This document shows, piece after piece, positions 1 through 8,994 of a DNA stretch of 64,000 nucleotides (within the stretch, counting starts at the first letter, position 1; each line of letters starts with the position of its first letter). Position numbers and translations under genes: made by a program. A model generated the notes under the pieces. The model was not told where the DNA came from, did not search any database, and saw nothing but the letters and a program-made list of their open reading frames with translations. Source of the stretch: Luteimonas marina (lineage in GTDB: Bacteria > Pseudomonadota > Gammaproteobacteria > Xanthomonadales > Xanthomonadaceae); NCBI RefSeq assembly GCF_007859325.1, contig NZ_VOHK01000005.1, positions 186,001 to 250,000 of the forward strand, in the 5' to 3' direction.

Positions 1-522
1 AAGCTCAAGCCCGGCACGACTATCCGCGCCACGGTCGATGCCTTGCCCGGCCAGGTGTTCGAGGGCCGGGTGACCGCGGTCGAGCCGCGGGTCGATCCGA
101 ACACGCGCAACTTCACCGCGCAGGCCACCGTCGACAACCCCGACGGCCTGCTGCGCCCGGGCGCGTTCGCGCACGTGGGCTTCGCGACCGGCGGCGAGCG
201 CGAGGTGGTGGTGATCCCGCAGACCGCGGTCAGCTTCAATCCCTACGGCAACGCGGTGTTCGTGATCAGCAAGACCGCGCGCAAGGAAGGCGAGACCGAC
301 ATGCAGGGCAATCCGCTGACCGGCGACAAGTTCATCGTCACCCAGCGCTTCATCAAGACCGGCGCGACGCGCGGCGACCTGATCGCGGTAACCGAGGGCC
401 TGAAGCCGGGCGACCAGGTGGCGACCAGCGGCCTGCTGAAGCTGCGCAATGATGCGGAAGTGACGATCAACAACAAGATCCAGCCGACGGCCGACGCGAA
501 GCCGGAGGCAGAGAACAGATAA
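1..522 (+). CDS. RND efflux periplasmic adaptor subunit, C-terminal part
   Basis: The gene enters from outside the window and is open in frame from base 1 to the TAA at 520-522, giving about 173 visible residues. The visible part matches the last beta-barrel and membrane-proximal domains of HlyD/MexA-type membrane fusion proteins: a segment with DPNTRNFTAQATVDN, a LLRPGAFAHVGF turn, and a closing GLKPGDQVATSGLLKLRN stretch typical of this family. In such systems the adaptor bridges the inner-membrane pump and an outer-membrane channel. The pump gene follows 156 bases downstream on the same strand, which supports an adaptor-pump operon. The signal peptide and lipoyl/hairpin domains lie outside the window, so the subfamily cannot be stated. 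Confidence 0.9.
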   Translation, partial: KLKPGTTIRATVDALPGQVFEGRVTAVEPRVDPNTRNFTAQATVDNPDGLLRPGAFAHVGFATGGEREVVVIPQTAVSFNPYGNAVFVISKTARKEGETDMQGNPLTGDKFIVTQRFIKTGATRGDLIAVTEGLKPGDQVATSGLLKLRNDAEVTINNKIQPTADAKPEAENR

Positions 523-557
523 GAACGGCAGCCTCGCGCAAGCGAGGCTTCCCATTT

Positions 558-666
558 CCTTCCCCTTCAAGGGGAAGGCAAGGATGGGGATGGTGTTCCG
601 TAGCGCCGAAACGGAGCACCGCACCCCAGGCCCCCACCCCGACCCTCCCCCGCAAGCGGGGGAGGG
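558..666. repeat. Two short palindromes between adaptor and pump genes
   Basis: The 156-base gap holds two perfect hairpins. One is at 558-578 (CCTTCCCCTT against AAGGGGAAGG). The other is at 643-666 (CCCTCCCCCGC, loop AA, GCGGGGGAGGG). The second ends directly at the purine-rich GGGGGAG that serves as ribosome-binding site for the pump ATG at 679. No T-tract follows, so these look like intergenic repeats rather than terminators. They may lower or stabilise the downstream part of the message. Confidence 0.6.
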
Positions 667-678
667 GGAGTTCCAGCC

Positions 679-3600
679 ATGAAATTCACCGACATCTTCA
701 TCAACAAGCCGGTGCTGGCGATGGTCGTCAGCCTGTTCATCCTGATCTTCGGGCTGCGCGCGTTCACCGAGTTGAACGTGCGCCAGTACCCGGAGCTGCG
801 CAACGCCGTGGTCAACGTCAGCACCGTGTACTACGGCGCCGACGCCGACCTGATCCAGGGCTTCATCACCACGCCGCTGGAGCGCGAGATCGCCAGCGCC
901 GAGGGCATCGACTACCTGAGCTCGACCAGCTCGGCCGGCGTCAGCACGATCCAGGCCTACATCCGCCTCGACCAGGACCCGAACGAGGCGCTCACCCAGA
1001 TCGCGGCCAAGGTCAACAAGATGCGCGGCCAGCTGCCGCCCGAGTCCGAGGACCCGGTGATCGACCTGCAGCAGGGCCAGCAGATCGCGGCGATGTACGT
1101 GTCCTTCGCCAGCGAGACGCTCGACAACAACCAGATCACCGACTACCTGACCCGCGTGGTGCAGCCCAAGATCGTCACGGTGCCCGGCGTGCAGCGCGCC
1201 GACATCATGGGCGCGGGCACGTTCGCGATGCGCGTATGGCTGAAACCCGATCGCATGACCGCGCTCAAGGTCACCGCCAGCGACGTCGCCGCGGCGCTGC
1301 AGTCCAACAACGTGCTCTCGGCGGTGGGCTCGACCAAGGGCCAGATGGTCGCGATCGACATGACCGCGCGCACCGACCTGCGCAACGCCGAGGAGTTCCG
1401 CAAGCTGGTGATCCGCGAGCAGGACGGTGCGATCGTGCGCCTGGGCGACGTCGCCGACGTGGCGTTGGGCTCGGAGAACTACGGCACCTCGGTGCGCATC
1501 AACGGCGAAGCGGCGACCTTCATGGGCATCTTCGTCTCGCCCGACGCCAATTCGCTGGACGTGATCCGCGACGTGCGCCGGCTGTGGGACGACGAGCTCG
1601 TGCCGCAGCTGCCCGAAGGCGTCATCGCGACCATCCCCTACGACAGCACCGAGGCGATCCAGGACGCGATCAACGAGGTGGTGAGCACGATCGTCGAGGC
1701 GGTGGTCATCGTGATCGTGGTGATCTTCCTGTTCCTGGGCAGCATCCGCAGCGTGCTGATCCCGGCGGTGACGGTGCCGCTGTCGCTGGTCGGCTCGCTG
1801 TTCCTGATGCTGCTGATGGGCTTCACCATCAACCTGCTGACGTTGCTGGCGATGGTGCTGGCGATCGGCATCGTGGTCGACGACGCGATCATCGTGCTGG
1901 AAAACATCCATCGCCACATCGAGGAGGGCATGTCGCCCTTCGACGCGGCGATCAAGGGCGCGCGCGAGCTGGCGTGGCCGGTGGTGGCGATGACCACGAC
2001 CCTGGTCGCGGTGTACCTGCCGATCGGCTTCCAGGGCGGCCTCACCGGCATCCTGTTCACCGAGTTCGCCTTCACCCTGGCCGGCGCGGTGCTGCTGTCG
2101 GGCGTGATCGCGCTGACGCTGACGCCGATGATGAGCTCGAAGATCCTCAAGGCGCACGGCGACGGCAGCAAGGGCCGGCTCGAGGCCTGGCTGGACCGGC
2201 AGTTCGACCGCCTGCATCACGGCTACCAGCGCAAGCTGCATGGCGCGCTGGAGACGAAGTCGATCATCGCCCTGTTCGGCGCCATCGTGCTGGTCTCGTG
2301 CGTGTTCCTGTACATGACCGCGCCCAAGGAGCCGGCACCGCTGGAGGACGAGGGCTTCATCTTCTCGATAGCGCAGGCCGACCCGACCGCGACGCTCGAC
2401 TACGTCGAACGCTACACCGAGGAGGTCACCGAGATCGCCGCGGCCGTGCCCGAAGTGCAGGACTACTTCCTGTTCAACGGCGGCTTCGGCGGCGCCGGCG
2501 GCGGCGCCAGCCCGATGGCGATGGCCGGCTTCGTGCTCAAGCCCTGGAGCGAGCGCGGCCGCTCGACCAAGCAGGTGCTGGAGCAGGACCTGCAGCCGAA
2601 GATCAGTGAAATCACCGGCCTCAACACCTTCGCCCTGGTCCCGCCCTCGCTGCCCAGCGCGGGCGGCGACGGCGGCGGTGAATTCATCATCGGCGGCGTC
2701 GGCGAGCTCAGCCAGCTCAGCGAACTGGCCGACGCGATCCTCGCCCGCGCGATGGACAGCAAGCGCTTCATCTTCCTCGACAAGGACCTGAAGATCGACA
2801 AGCCGCAGATCGAGGTCCAGATCGACCGCGACAAGGCGGCCTCGCTCGGCATCGACATGCGCACGCTCGCGGCCGACATGGCGGCGATGCTCTCGGGCGG
2901 CTACACCAACCGCTTCGCGATGCAGAACCGCTCCTACCTGGTCATCCCGCAGGTGCAGCGCAGCGATCGGCTCAACGCCGCGCAGCTGCAGAACTACTAC
3001 ACCCGCACCCGCGACGGCGAGCTGATCCCGCTGTCGACCCTGGTGACGCTGAAGGAAAGCACCCAGCCGCAGTCGCTCAAGCGCTTCCAGCAGCTGAACT
3101 CGGTGTCGATCACCTTCGCCCCGCGCCCCGGCGTGAGCAAGGGCGAGGCGCTGGCGATCCTCGACCAGGCGGCGAAGGAAGTGCTGCCGCAGGGCTACAG
3201 CGTCGACTACGCCGGCGAATCGCGCCAGTTCAAGCAGGAGGGCTCGGCGATGCTGATGACCCTCGGCCTGGCGCTGATCGTGATCTTCCTGGTGCTGTCG
3301 GCGCAGTTCGAGAGCTTCCGCGACGCGCTGATCATGCTGCTGACCGTGCCGATGGCGATCTGCGGCGCGCTGCTGACGCTCAACGTGCTGGCGATCGTCG
3401 GCGGCATCCTCGGCTTCTCCGGGATCGAGGCCTTCCCCGGGATGAGCATCAACATCTACACCCAGGTGGGGCTGGTGACGCTGGTGGGCGTGATCTCCAA
3501 GCACGGCATCCTGATCGTGGAGTTCGCCAACAAGCTGCAGATCGAACAGGGCCTGTCCAAGCGCGAGGCGATCGAGGAGGCCACCGCGATCCGCCTGCGC

Positions 3601-3861
3601 CCGGTGCTGATGACCACCGCCGCGCTGGTGTTCGCGATGATCCCGCTGCTGTTGGCCAGCGGCCCGGGCGCGGCCTCGCGCTTCTCGATGGGCACGGTGA
3701 TCGCCTCGGGCATGACCATCGGCACGATGTTCACCCTGTTCGTGCTGCCGGCGTTCTACCTGTACCTGGCACGCGACCATGCGCATGACCGCGACTACGA
3801 GAAGTCGTCCGCGCAGGACGGGGAGCCGCAGCTTCCGCCGCCTGCGCCGCAGCACGGCTGA
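679..3861 (+). CDS. RND (HAE-1 type) multidrug efflux permease
   Basis: This is a 1060-residue inner-membrane proton/drug antiporter of the AcrB/MexB superfamily, close to the usual length. The N-terminus (MKFTDIFINKPVLAMVVSL) is the first transmembrane helix. A second helix block starts near residue 340. The paired aspartates of the proton relay are visible in helix 4 (AIGIVVDDAIIVLENIHR, D401 and D402). A glycine-rich loop (GGFGGAGGGAS) lies near residue 600 in the periplasmic porter part. Further helices occupy residues 855-1040. The start is set by GGGGGAG eight bases upstream of the ATG. It follows the adaptor gene on the same strand. No outer-membrane factor gene follows; the next gene is convergent, so the channel must be encoded elsewhere or upstream. 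Substrate unknown. Confidence 0.95.
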   Translation: MKFTDIFINKPVLAMVVSLFILIFGLRAFTELNVRQYPELRNAVVNVSTVYYGADADLIQGFITTPLEREIASAEGIDYLSSTSSAGVSTIQAYIRLDQDPNEALTQIAAKVNKMRGQLPPESEDPVIDLQQGQQIAAMYVSFASETLDNNQITDYLTRVVQPKIVTVPGVQRADIMGAGTFAMRVWLKPDRMTALKVTASDVAAALQSNNVLSAVGSTKGQMVAIDMTARTDLRNAEEFRKLVIREQDGAIVRLGDVADVALGSENYGTSVRINGEAATFMGIFVSPDANSLDVIRDVRRLWDDELVPQLPEGVIATIPYDSTEAIQDAINEVVSTIVEAVVIVIVVIFLFLGSIRSVLIPAVTVPLSLVGSLFLMLLMGFTINLLTLLAMVLAIGIVVDDAIIVLENIHRHIEEGMSPFDAAIKGARELAWPVVAMTTTLVAVYLPIGFQGGLTGILFTEFAFTLAGAVLLSGVIALTLTPMMSSKILKAHGDGSKGRLEAWLDRQFDRLHHGYQRKLHGALETKSIIALFGAIVLVSCVFLYMTAPKEPAPLEDEGFIFSIAQADPTATLDYVERYTEEVTEIAAAVPEVQDYFLFNGGFGGAGGGASPMAMAGFVLKPWSERGRSTKQVLEQDLQPKISEITGLNTFALVPPSLPSAGGDGGGEFIIGGVGELSQLSELADAILARAMDSKRFIFLDKDLKIDKPQIEVQIDRDKAASLGIDMRTLAADMAAMLSGGYTNRFAMQNRSYLVIPQVQRSDRLNAAQLQNYYTRTRDGELIPLSTLVTLKESTQPQSLKRFQQLNSVSITFAPRPGVSKGEALAILDQAAKEVLPQGYSVDYAGESRQFKQEGSAMLMTLGLALIVIFLVLSAQFESFRDALIMLLTVPMAICGALLTLNVLAIVGGILGFSGIEAFPGMSINIYTQVGLVTLVGVISKHGILIVEFANKLQIEQGLSKREAIEEATAIRLRPVLMTTAALVFAMIPLLLASGPGAASRFSMGTVIASGMTIGTMFTLFVLPAFYLYLARDHAHDRDYEKSSAQDGEPQLPPPAPQHG

Positions 3862-3890
3862 CGGCAGGAGCGGTCATCCGTAGCCTTGCC

Positions 3891-3966
3891 GTCATCCCCG
3901 CGAAAGCGGGGATCCAGTGTCTTTTGCGCCAAAGTCAAAATGGATCCCCGCTTTCGCGGGGATGAC
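3891..3966. repeat. Palindromic intergenic repeat, family A
   Basis: The element is flanked by inverted arms GTCATCCCCGCGAAAGCGGG and its complement, each of which also forms its own hairpin, with a 26-base AT-richer centre. It fills most of the gap between two convergent genes (pump and bioD). The same family recurs at 7975-8050, 15722-15820, 32004-32122, 59880-59975 and 62331-62429, with single-arm copies at 20958-20989 and 40494-40517. Confidence 0.9.
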
Positions 3967-3993
3967 GGCCTTTGATTGGATGACGACCTTCTC

Positions 3994-4689
3994 TTACCGG
4001 ACCTCGGCAGGCGACAGCAGCGACGAGACGTCCAGCGCACGCCCCGCAGCGACACCGTCGCCCTCCGGCGCATGCGCCAGCACACCCAGGCACGGCAGCG
4101 GCAGCGCATCGCGCAGCAGGCCGAGGTAGTCGTCGACGCGATCGAACTCCGGATCGACGCGATTGCCGATCCAGCCGACGAGTCGGCAGCCGTCCGCCGC
4201 CACCGCGCGCGCCGTCAGCCGCGCATGGCTCAGGCAGCCCAGGCGCAGGCCAACGACGAGCACCACGTCGGCATCGATCGCGCGCACCAGCGCCGCCTGG
4301 TCGAAGCCGTCCGCCAGCGGCGCCGCCCAGCCGCCGACGCCCTCGACCACCATCGCCTCCGCGTCCGACGCCAGCCGCGCGTACGCGGACAGGATCGGCG
4401 GCAGTTCCACGACGGCGTCCGCATCGCGCGCGGCCAGCTGCGGCGCGGTCGCCGCCGGCAGCGCGTACGGATTCACGTCGGCGTAGGCGGGCGTCGGTTC
4501 GCTGGCGGCGAGCAGGGCCAGCGCGTCCTCGTTGCGCCAGCCTTGGGCGGTCGCCTCGCAGCCGCTCGCGACCGGCTTCATGCCCACCGCGCGCAAGCCG
4601 CGCGCGCGCAGGGCGTGCAGCAGCGCCACCGACGCGAAGGTCTTGCCGACGCCGGTATCGGTGCCGGTGACGAAGCACGATCGCGTCAT
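3994..4689 (-). CDS. bioD: Dethiobiotin synthetase
   Basis: This 231-residue cytosolic enzyme of biotin synthesis closes the ureido ring of dethiobiotin from 7,8-diaminopelargonate, CO2 and ATP. The ATP-binding P-loop GTDTGVGKT is at residues 9-17. The substrate-contact segment VGMKPVASG follows near residues 35-43, and VVEGVGGWAAPL near residues 113-124 matches the family's EGAGG motif with a valine substitution. Length is normal for BioD. The other biotin genes are not nearby. It converges with the RND pump and diverges from the methionine sulfoxide reductase gene, with about 100 bases between the two starts. Confidence 0.93.
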   Translation of the reverse strand: MTRSCFVTGTDTGVGKTFASVALLHALRARGLRAVGMKPVASGCEATAQGWRNEDALALLAASEPTPAYADVNPYALPAATAPQLAARDADAVVELPPILSAYARLASDAEAMVVEGVGGWAAPLADGFDQAALVRAIDADVVLVVGLRLGCLSHARLTARAVAADGCRLVGWIGNRVDPEFDRVDDYLGLLRDALPLPCLGVLAHAPEGDGVAAGRALDVSSLLSPAEVR

Positions 4690-4790
4690 GCCGCGCTCCG
4701 CAGACAGCGCGTCGACGCATCGTTCCCCAGGGCCTGAAACCGCGTCACTGCTCCTCCGGGCGCGCCGGAGCGCGCTGCTACACTGGCCGC

Positions 4791-5273
4791 ATGTTCTCTG
4801 CGACCAGTCTAAGCGGCAGCAAGGCCGAACAGTACGCCCAGCTCGCCGAACAGGCCCGCGCCCTGCTGCACGGCGAGCACGACCGCATCGCCAACGCCGC
4901 CAACCTCTCGGCGCTGGTCTACCACGCGCTGGAGCGGCTGAACTGGGTCGGCTTCTACTTCTTCGACGGCACCGAACTGGTGGTCGGCCCGTTCCAGGGC
5001 CTGCCCGCCTGCGTGCGCATCCCGCTCGACAGGGGCGTGTGCGGCGCCGCCGCGAGCCGCCGCGAAACCCAGAGGGTCGAGGACGTGCACGCCTTCCCCG
5101 GCCACATCGCCTGCGATGCCGCCTCGCGCTCGGAGCTGGTGGTGCCGCTGGTCCGCGGCGGCGAACTGGTGGGCGTCTTCGACCTCGACAGCCCGGATCC
5201 GGCGCGTTTTGACGTTACAGACCAGGAGGGGCTGGAAACCATCGCCCGCATCTACGTCGAGGCACTGCCATGA
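4791..5273 (+). CDS. msrC: GAF-domain free methionine-(R)-sulfoxide reductase
   Basis: This is a 160-residue single GAF domain that reduces free methionine R-sulfoxide in the cytosol. The three cysteines that define the catalytic fRMsr group are present and correctly spaced: C74 (LPACVRI), C84 (RGVCGAA) and C108 (HIACDA). The WVGFYFFDG segment near residues 52-60 and SELVVPL near residue 114 are also typical. The final TGA overlaps the ATG of the next gene (ATGA), so the two are probably translationally coupled. The coupling to a TfoX-like protein has no obvious functional meaning. Confidence 0.88.
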   Translation: MFSATSLSGSKAEQYAQLAEQARALLHGEHDRIANAANLSALVYHALERLNWVGFYFFDGTELVVGPFQGLPACVRIPLDRGVCGAAASRRETQRVEDVHAFPGHIACDAASRSELVVPLVRGGELVGVFDLDSPDPARFDVTDQEGLETIARIYVEALP

Positions 5274-5656
5274 ACGCACCGCTGAAGCTGCGCAACATCG
5301 GCCCGAAATCCGCGGCCTGGCTGCGCCAGGTCGGCCTGCGCACCCAGGAAGACCTCGTTGCCGCCGGCCCGGTGGACGCGTTCATGCGGGTCAAGCGCGC
5401 CGGCTTCAAGCCCAGCCTCAACATGCTCTACGCGCTGGAAGGCGCGCTGCAGGACTGCCACTGGCAGGAAGTGCCCGAGGCACGGCGCGCGGAACTGGTG
5501 GCCGCGGTCGAGGCCGCGACCGCCGAGCTGCCGCCACCGCGCGGCCGCCCCGCCGCCGCGCCGGTGACCACCACGCACCACCAGAGCGAGGAAGCGCCGG
5601 CCTCGTTCGGGTTCCTCGACGAGCCCGGCGGCGGCGAAGACCGAGATCGGGATTGA
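5270..5656 (+). CDS. TfoX/Sxy C-terminal domain protein
   Basis: This 128-residue protein begins with a TfoX C-terminal (helix-hairpin-helix like) domain: LRNIGPKSAAWLRQVGLRTQEDL at residues 7-29, then a helical region up to about residue 85. The final 40 residues are proline- and acid-rich and probably disordered. In Haemophilus and Escherichia the full TfoX/Sxy protein promotes competence gene expression. Here only the C-terminal domain is present, so a competence role is not established. It starts in a 4-base overlap with msrC. It ends about 50 bases before a cobalamin riboswitch that controls the next gene. Confidence 0.8.
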   Translation: MNAPLKLRNIGPKSAAWLRQVGLRTQEDLVAAGPVDAFMRVKRAGFKPSLNMLYALEGALQDCHWQEVPEARRAELVAAVEAATAELPPPRGRPAAAPVTTTHHQSEEAPASFGFLDEPGGGEDRDRD

Positions 5657-5702
5657 CCTGCTGTGGGAGCGCCCTTCGCGATTCCCGTACAATGCCGGCT
5701 GC

Positions 5703-5908
5703 TTCGAGGTGGCCCGCGGACGTTCGTCCAAGGGCTGAAACGGGAAGCCGGTGACGCCGGCGCCGCCATGTGCGGCGCGGCCATTCCGGCACTGCCCCCG
5801 CAACGGTAAGCGAGTACGACCGCCGCATCCGCCACTGTGCATGACGCATGGGAAGGCGCGGCGGTCGAGGCATCGGATGCCTCGCCCGCGAGTCCGGAGA
5901 CCGGCCAC
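5703..5908 (+). promoter_or_regulatory. Cobalamin (B12) riboswitch
   Basis: The segment shows the conserved order of an adenosylcobalamin/B12 riboswitch: GGGAAGCCGGTG near 5742-5753, ACTGCCCCCGCAACGGTAAG near 5791-5810, and the B12 box GCCCGCGAGTCCGGAGACCGG near 5884-5904. It lies about 135 bases upstream of a BtuB-like receptor start, the usual target. High B12 is expected to turn expression of the receptor down. Ends are approximate. Confidence 0.92.
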
Positions 5909-6043
5909 GAAGCCCACTGGTTGCGATGCGGAGGGCGTCGCGGCGGCGATGCCGGGCGTTTCCGGTTCCGCAGCCCCTCCCTCTCCACGCGACCGCTTCC
6001 GAAACCCGGCGCGTACGCGGGTGTGCGCGCGATGGAGACCAGC

Positions 6044-7909
6044 ATGCTTCGCCCCCTGTCCACGGCCGTCGCCGCCGCCCTGTTCCTGCCCCTGCTCGCA
6101 TCGACCGCGCGCGCCGATTCCGCCGCGGTCGACCTCGACGAGGTCGTCGTCACCGGCACCCGCACCGAGGTGCCGCTGGTCGACAGCCTGGTCCCGGCGC
6201 AGGTCATCGACCGCGCCGCGATCGAGCGCAGCCAGGCGCGCGACCTGATCGAACTGCTGCGCGGTCGCGCCGGCGTCGACATCGGCAACACCGGCGGGCG
6301 CGGCAAGCTCAGCAGCCTGTACCTGCGCGGCGCCGAGTCCGACCACGTGCTGGTGCTGGTCGACGGCGTCAAGTTCGGTTCGGCCACCGCCGGCATGCCG
6401 GCGATCCAGGACCTGCCGGTGGCGCAGATCGAGCGCATCGAGATCATCCGCGGCCCGCGCTCGAGCCTGTACGGCTCGGAGGCGATCGGCGGCGTGATCC
6501 AGATCTTCACCCGCGGCGGCGAGGCCGACGGCCTGTCGCCGTACGCGACGGTGGGCGGCGGCAGCCACGGCAGCCGCGACGCCAGCGCCGGCTTCGACTA
6601 CCGCGGCGAACGCGGCTGGATCGGCGCCCACGGCGGCTACGATTCCACCGACGGCATCAACGCCTGCCGCGGCTCGGGCACGCTGTTCCAGGGCTGCTTC
6701 GCCGACGAACCCGACGACGACGGCTACCGCAACGTTTCGCTGAACCTGCGCGGCGGCTTCCGCATCAACGATGCAACGACGCTGGAAGGCAACTTCCTCA
6801 ACGCCGCCGGCGACAATGAGTTCGATGGCTCCTGGACCAACCGCTCGAAGACGCTGCAGCAGGTGACCGGCGCACAGCTGCGCTACGCGCCCGAAGGCGG
6901 GCGCATCGGCCTGAGCGCGGCGCTCGGCCGCAGCAAGGACCAGTCCGACGACTACCAGGGCGACGCCTTCGTCAGCAGCCTCGACACCCGCCGCGACAGC
7001 GCCTCGGTGCAGGCCGACGTCAAGCTGGCGGCCGCGCATTCGCTCAGCGTCGGCGTCGACTACAGCAACGACCGCGTCGACGGCACCACGGGCTATACCG
7101 TCGACGACCGCGACAACACCGGCGTGTTCCTCGCCTACAGCGGCAGCGCCGGCAGGCACCGCTTCCAGGCCAGCGTGCGCAACGACGACAACGAGCAGTT
7201 CGGCAACCACCTCACCGGCGGCCTCGGCTGGGGCCTGTCGTTCGACAACGGCCTGCGCCTCAACGCCACGCTCGGCACCGGCTTCAAGGCGCCGACCTTC
7301 AACGACCTGTACTACCCCGGCTCCGAGAGCCCGTGGCTGCAGCCGGAAGAATCGCGCAGCCTCAACCTCGGCCTGTCGCAGTTCAGCGAGCGCTTCCACT
7401 GGTCCTTCGACGTCTACGAGAGCCGCATCGACAACCTGATCGTGTTCGTTTACCCGCCGCCGGATTTCCTCGGCGTGGGCAGCAACATCGACGAAGCCCG
7501 CATCCGCGGCGCCGAACTCACCTTCGGCACCTCGTTCGCCGGCTTCGACCTGTCGACCCAGCTCAGCCACGTCGATCCGCGCGACCGCAGCGGCGGCGCC
7601 AACGACGGCAACGTGCTCGCCCGCCGCGCGCGCAGCACCGGCCGCGTCGACCTCGACCGCGAATTCGGCCCGCTGCGCGCCGGCATCACCGTGCAGGGCG
7701 CCGGCAGCCGCTACGACAACGCCGCCAACACCGCGCGACTGGGCGGCTACGCCACCACCGACCTGCGGCTGGAATACGCCTTCCACCGCGACTGGAGCCT
7801 GCTGGCCCGCGCCAGCAACGTCTTCGACCGCGAGTACGAAACCGTGGCCTGGTACTACCAGCCCGGCCGCGAATACCACGTCGTGCTGCGCTGGCGTCCG
7901 GCGCGCTGA
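6044..7909 (+). CDS. btuB: B12-type TonB-dependent outer-membrane receptor
   Basis: This 621-residue outer-membrane receptor is predicted to import vitamin B12 with energy from TonB. Residues 1-24 form a signal peptide (MLRPLSTAVAAALFLPLLAS... ARA). The TonB-box-like LDEVVVTGTRTE follows. The plug carries GRAGVDIGNTGGRG and the classic IERIEIIRGPRSSLYGSEAIGGVI segment, and the rest is a beta barrel. The ATG at 6044 is preferred over 6032 because GGAG sits six bases before it and the leader then begins correctly. Location right behind a cobalamin riboswitch supports the substrate. The C-terminus ends in RWRPAR instead of the usual terminal aromatic residue, a small deviation from the outer-membrane export signature. 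Confidence 0.9.
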   Translation: MLRPLSTAVAAALFLPLLASTARADSAAVDLDEVVVTGTRTEVPLVDSLVPAQVIDRAAIERSQARDLIELLRGRAGVDIGNTGGRGKLSSLYLRGAESDHVLVLVDGVKFGSATAGMPAIQDLPVAQIERIEIIRGPRSSLYGSEAIGGVIQIFTRGGEADGLSPYATVGGGSHGSRDASAGFDYRGERGWIGAHGGYDSTDGINACRGSGTLFQGCFADEPDDDGYRNVSLNLRGGFRINDATTLEGNFLNAAGDNEFDGSWTNRSKTLQQVTGAQLRYAPEGGRIGLSAALGRSKDQSDDYQGDAFVSSLDTRRDSASVQADVKLAAAHSLSVGVDYSNDRVDGTTGYTVDDRDNTGVFLAYSGSAGRHRFQASVRNDDNEQFGNHLTGGLGWGLSFDNGLRLNATLGTGFKAPTFNDLYYPGSESPWLQPEESRSLNLGLSQFSERFHWSFDVYESRIDNLIVFVYPPPDFLGVGSNIDEARIRGAELTFGTSFAGFDLSTQLSHVDPRDRSGGANDGNVLARRARSTGRVDLDREFGPLRAGITVQGAGSRYDNAANTARLGGYATTDLRLEYAFHRDWSLLARASNVFDREYETVAWYYQPGREYHVVLRWRPAR

Positions 7910-7974
7910 CCAGCGCCATCGTGCGGGGCTACCCTCGGGCGATACTTTTTTCCCGCGACGACGAACCCACTGTC

Positions 7975-8050
7975 GTCATCCCCGCGAAAGCGGGGATCCA
8001 TTTTGCTTTGAGCCAGAAAGACACTGGATCCCCGCTTTCGCGGGGATGAC
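7975..8050. repeat. Palindromic intergenic repeat, family A
   Basis: A 76-base copy of the same element as at 3891-3966, with near-identical inverted arms and a different central sequence. It lies between the convergent btuB and gph genes. Confidence 0.9.
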
Positions 8051-8112
8051 GGCAGCAATGTCGACCATCGAAGCGTCGCGCCCGAAGGCACACCCGCAAC
8101 GTGACTACCGGA

Positions 8113-8787
8113 TCAATCGCCGGCTTCCTGCGGTAGCAACCGCCGCAGGTCGTCGATCACGGCGCGCGCATCGGCGTTGCGCACGTCGAAGTCGCGGTGG
8201 TACCCATAGTCCACCAGCACCAGCGGCATGCCCGCCGCGTGCGCGGCCTCGGCATCGGTGCGCGAGTCGCCCACCATCGCGCACGCGTGCACCGGCACGC
8301 CGAAGCCATCGGCCAGGTGCCGCAGCGGCAGCGCGGCGGGCTTGCCTTCGGGCAGGGTGTCGCCGCCGACGATGCCGTCGAACAGTTCCCGCCAGCCGAG
8401 CGCCTCGAGCAGCGGCGCGATGAAGCGTTCGGGCTTGTTGGTGCACAGCGCGACCTTCACGCCGCGCGCGCGCAGCCCGCGCAGCGCGTCTTCCGCGCCC
8501 GGATAGGCCCGCGCCTGCTGCGGCAGCGAGTGCGCGTAGTGCCGCATCAGCATGGCGAAGGTCCGGTCGAAGCCGGGCCCGTCGGGCAGGTCGGCGCCGG
8601 CATGGCGCAGCGCGCGATGCAGCAGGATGCGCGCGCCCTCGCCGATCCATTCCAGCACCACCGCGGGCTCGACGCGCGCGTGCCCCAGCTCCGCGAGTGT
8701 CTCGTTGACCGCACCGGCGATGCCGTGGGCGCTGTCGATCAGGGTACCGTCGAGGTCGAACAGCACCGCGCGGAAAGGGAAGGGCAT
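8113..8787 (-). CDS. gph: Phosphoglycolate phosphatase (HAD superfamily)
   Basis: This 224-residue HAD hydrolase dephosphorylates 2-phosphoglycolate, which arises from DNA 3'-end repair or from oxygenation reactions. Motif I FDLDGTLIDS holds the nucleophile and acid/base aspartates D11 and D13. Motif II is ALCTNKP near residue 113. The lysine of motif III is in PEGKPAALPL, and motif IV is MVGDSRTDAEAA near residue 171. The cap domain with a helical bundle lies between motifs I and II as in Gph/PhnX-type enzymes. Close HAD relatives (pyrophosphatase, sugar phosphatases) cannot be fully excluded. dinB lies next on the same strand, about 200 bases upstream, with a palindromic repeat between. Confidence 0.87.
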   Translation of the reverse strand: MPFPFRAVLFDLDGTLIDSAHGIAGAVNETLAELGHARVEPAVVLEWIGEGARILLHRALRHAGADLPDGPGFDRTFAMLMRHYAHSLPQQARAYPGAEDALRGLRARGVKVALCTNKPERFIAPLLEALGWRELFDGIVGGDTLPEGKPAALPLRHLADGFGVPVHACAMVGDSRTDAEAAHAAGMPLVLVDYGYHRDFDVRNADARAVIDDLRRLLPQEAGD

Positions 8788-8890
8788 CGCATCGTTCGCC
8801 TGGAATGGAGCGCGAAGTCTATCTGCTGCGCGCGCGTCGCGGTCATGGTGGCCCGCGATACGACACCTGAAGCATTCGACAGAAGAGGCC

Positions 8891-8978
8891 TGTCATTCCG
8901 AGCGCAGCGAGGAATCTGCTCTTGCGGTCGCCCATCGCGGCCGCGGGACACAGATTCCTCACTGCGCCCGGAATGACA
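8891..8978. repeat. Palindromic intergenic repeat, family C
   Basis: Inverted arms begin TGTCATTCCGAGCGCAGCGA and end with GGAATGACA, with imperfect pairing around AGGAATCTG/CAGATTCCT. It is related in layout but not in sequence to families A and B. It lies in the gap between gph and dinB. Confidence 0.8.
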
Positions 8979-8994
8979 CCTAGTCGGGGGCGGC

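Noticed and set aside
1236..2609. Long open frame (457 codons) overlapping the RND pump gene in another frame
   Set aside because: Its composition (arginine-, glycine- and alanine-rich low complexity) is that of an out-of-frame reading of high-GC coding DNA, and the RND frame has clear family motifs. The same applies to long opposite-strand frames over polA, uvrD, the TBDRs, GH3 and other genes.
5837..6043. Upstream extension of the btuB frame
   Set aside because: The extension would start within the riboswitch and encode arginine-rich sequence ahead of a clear signal peptide. The ATG at 6044 has a good ribosome-binding site.
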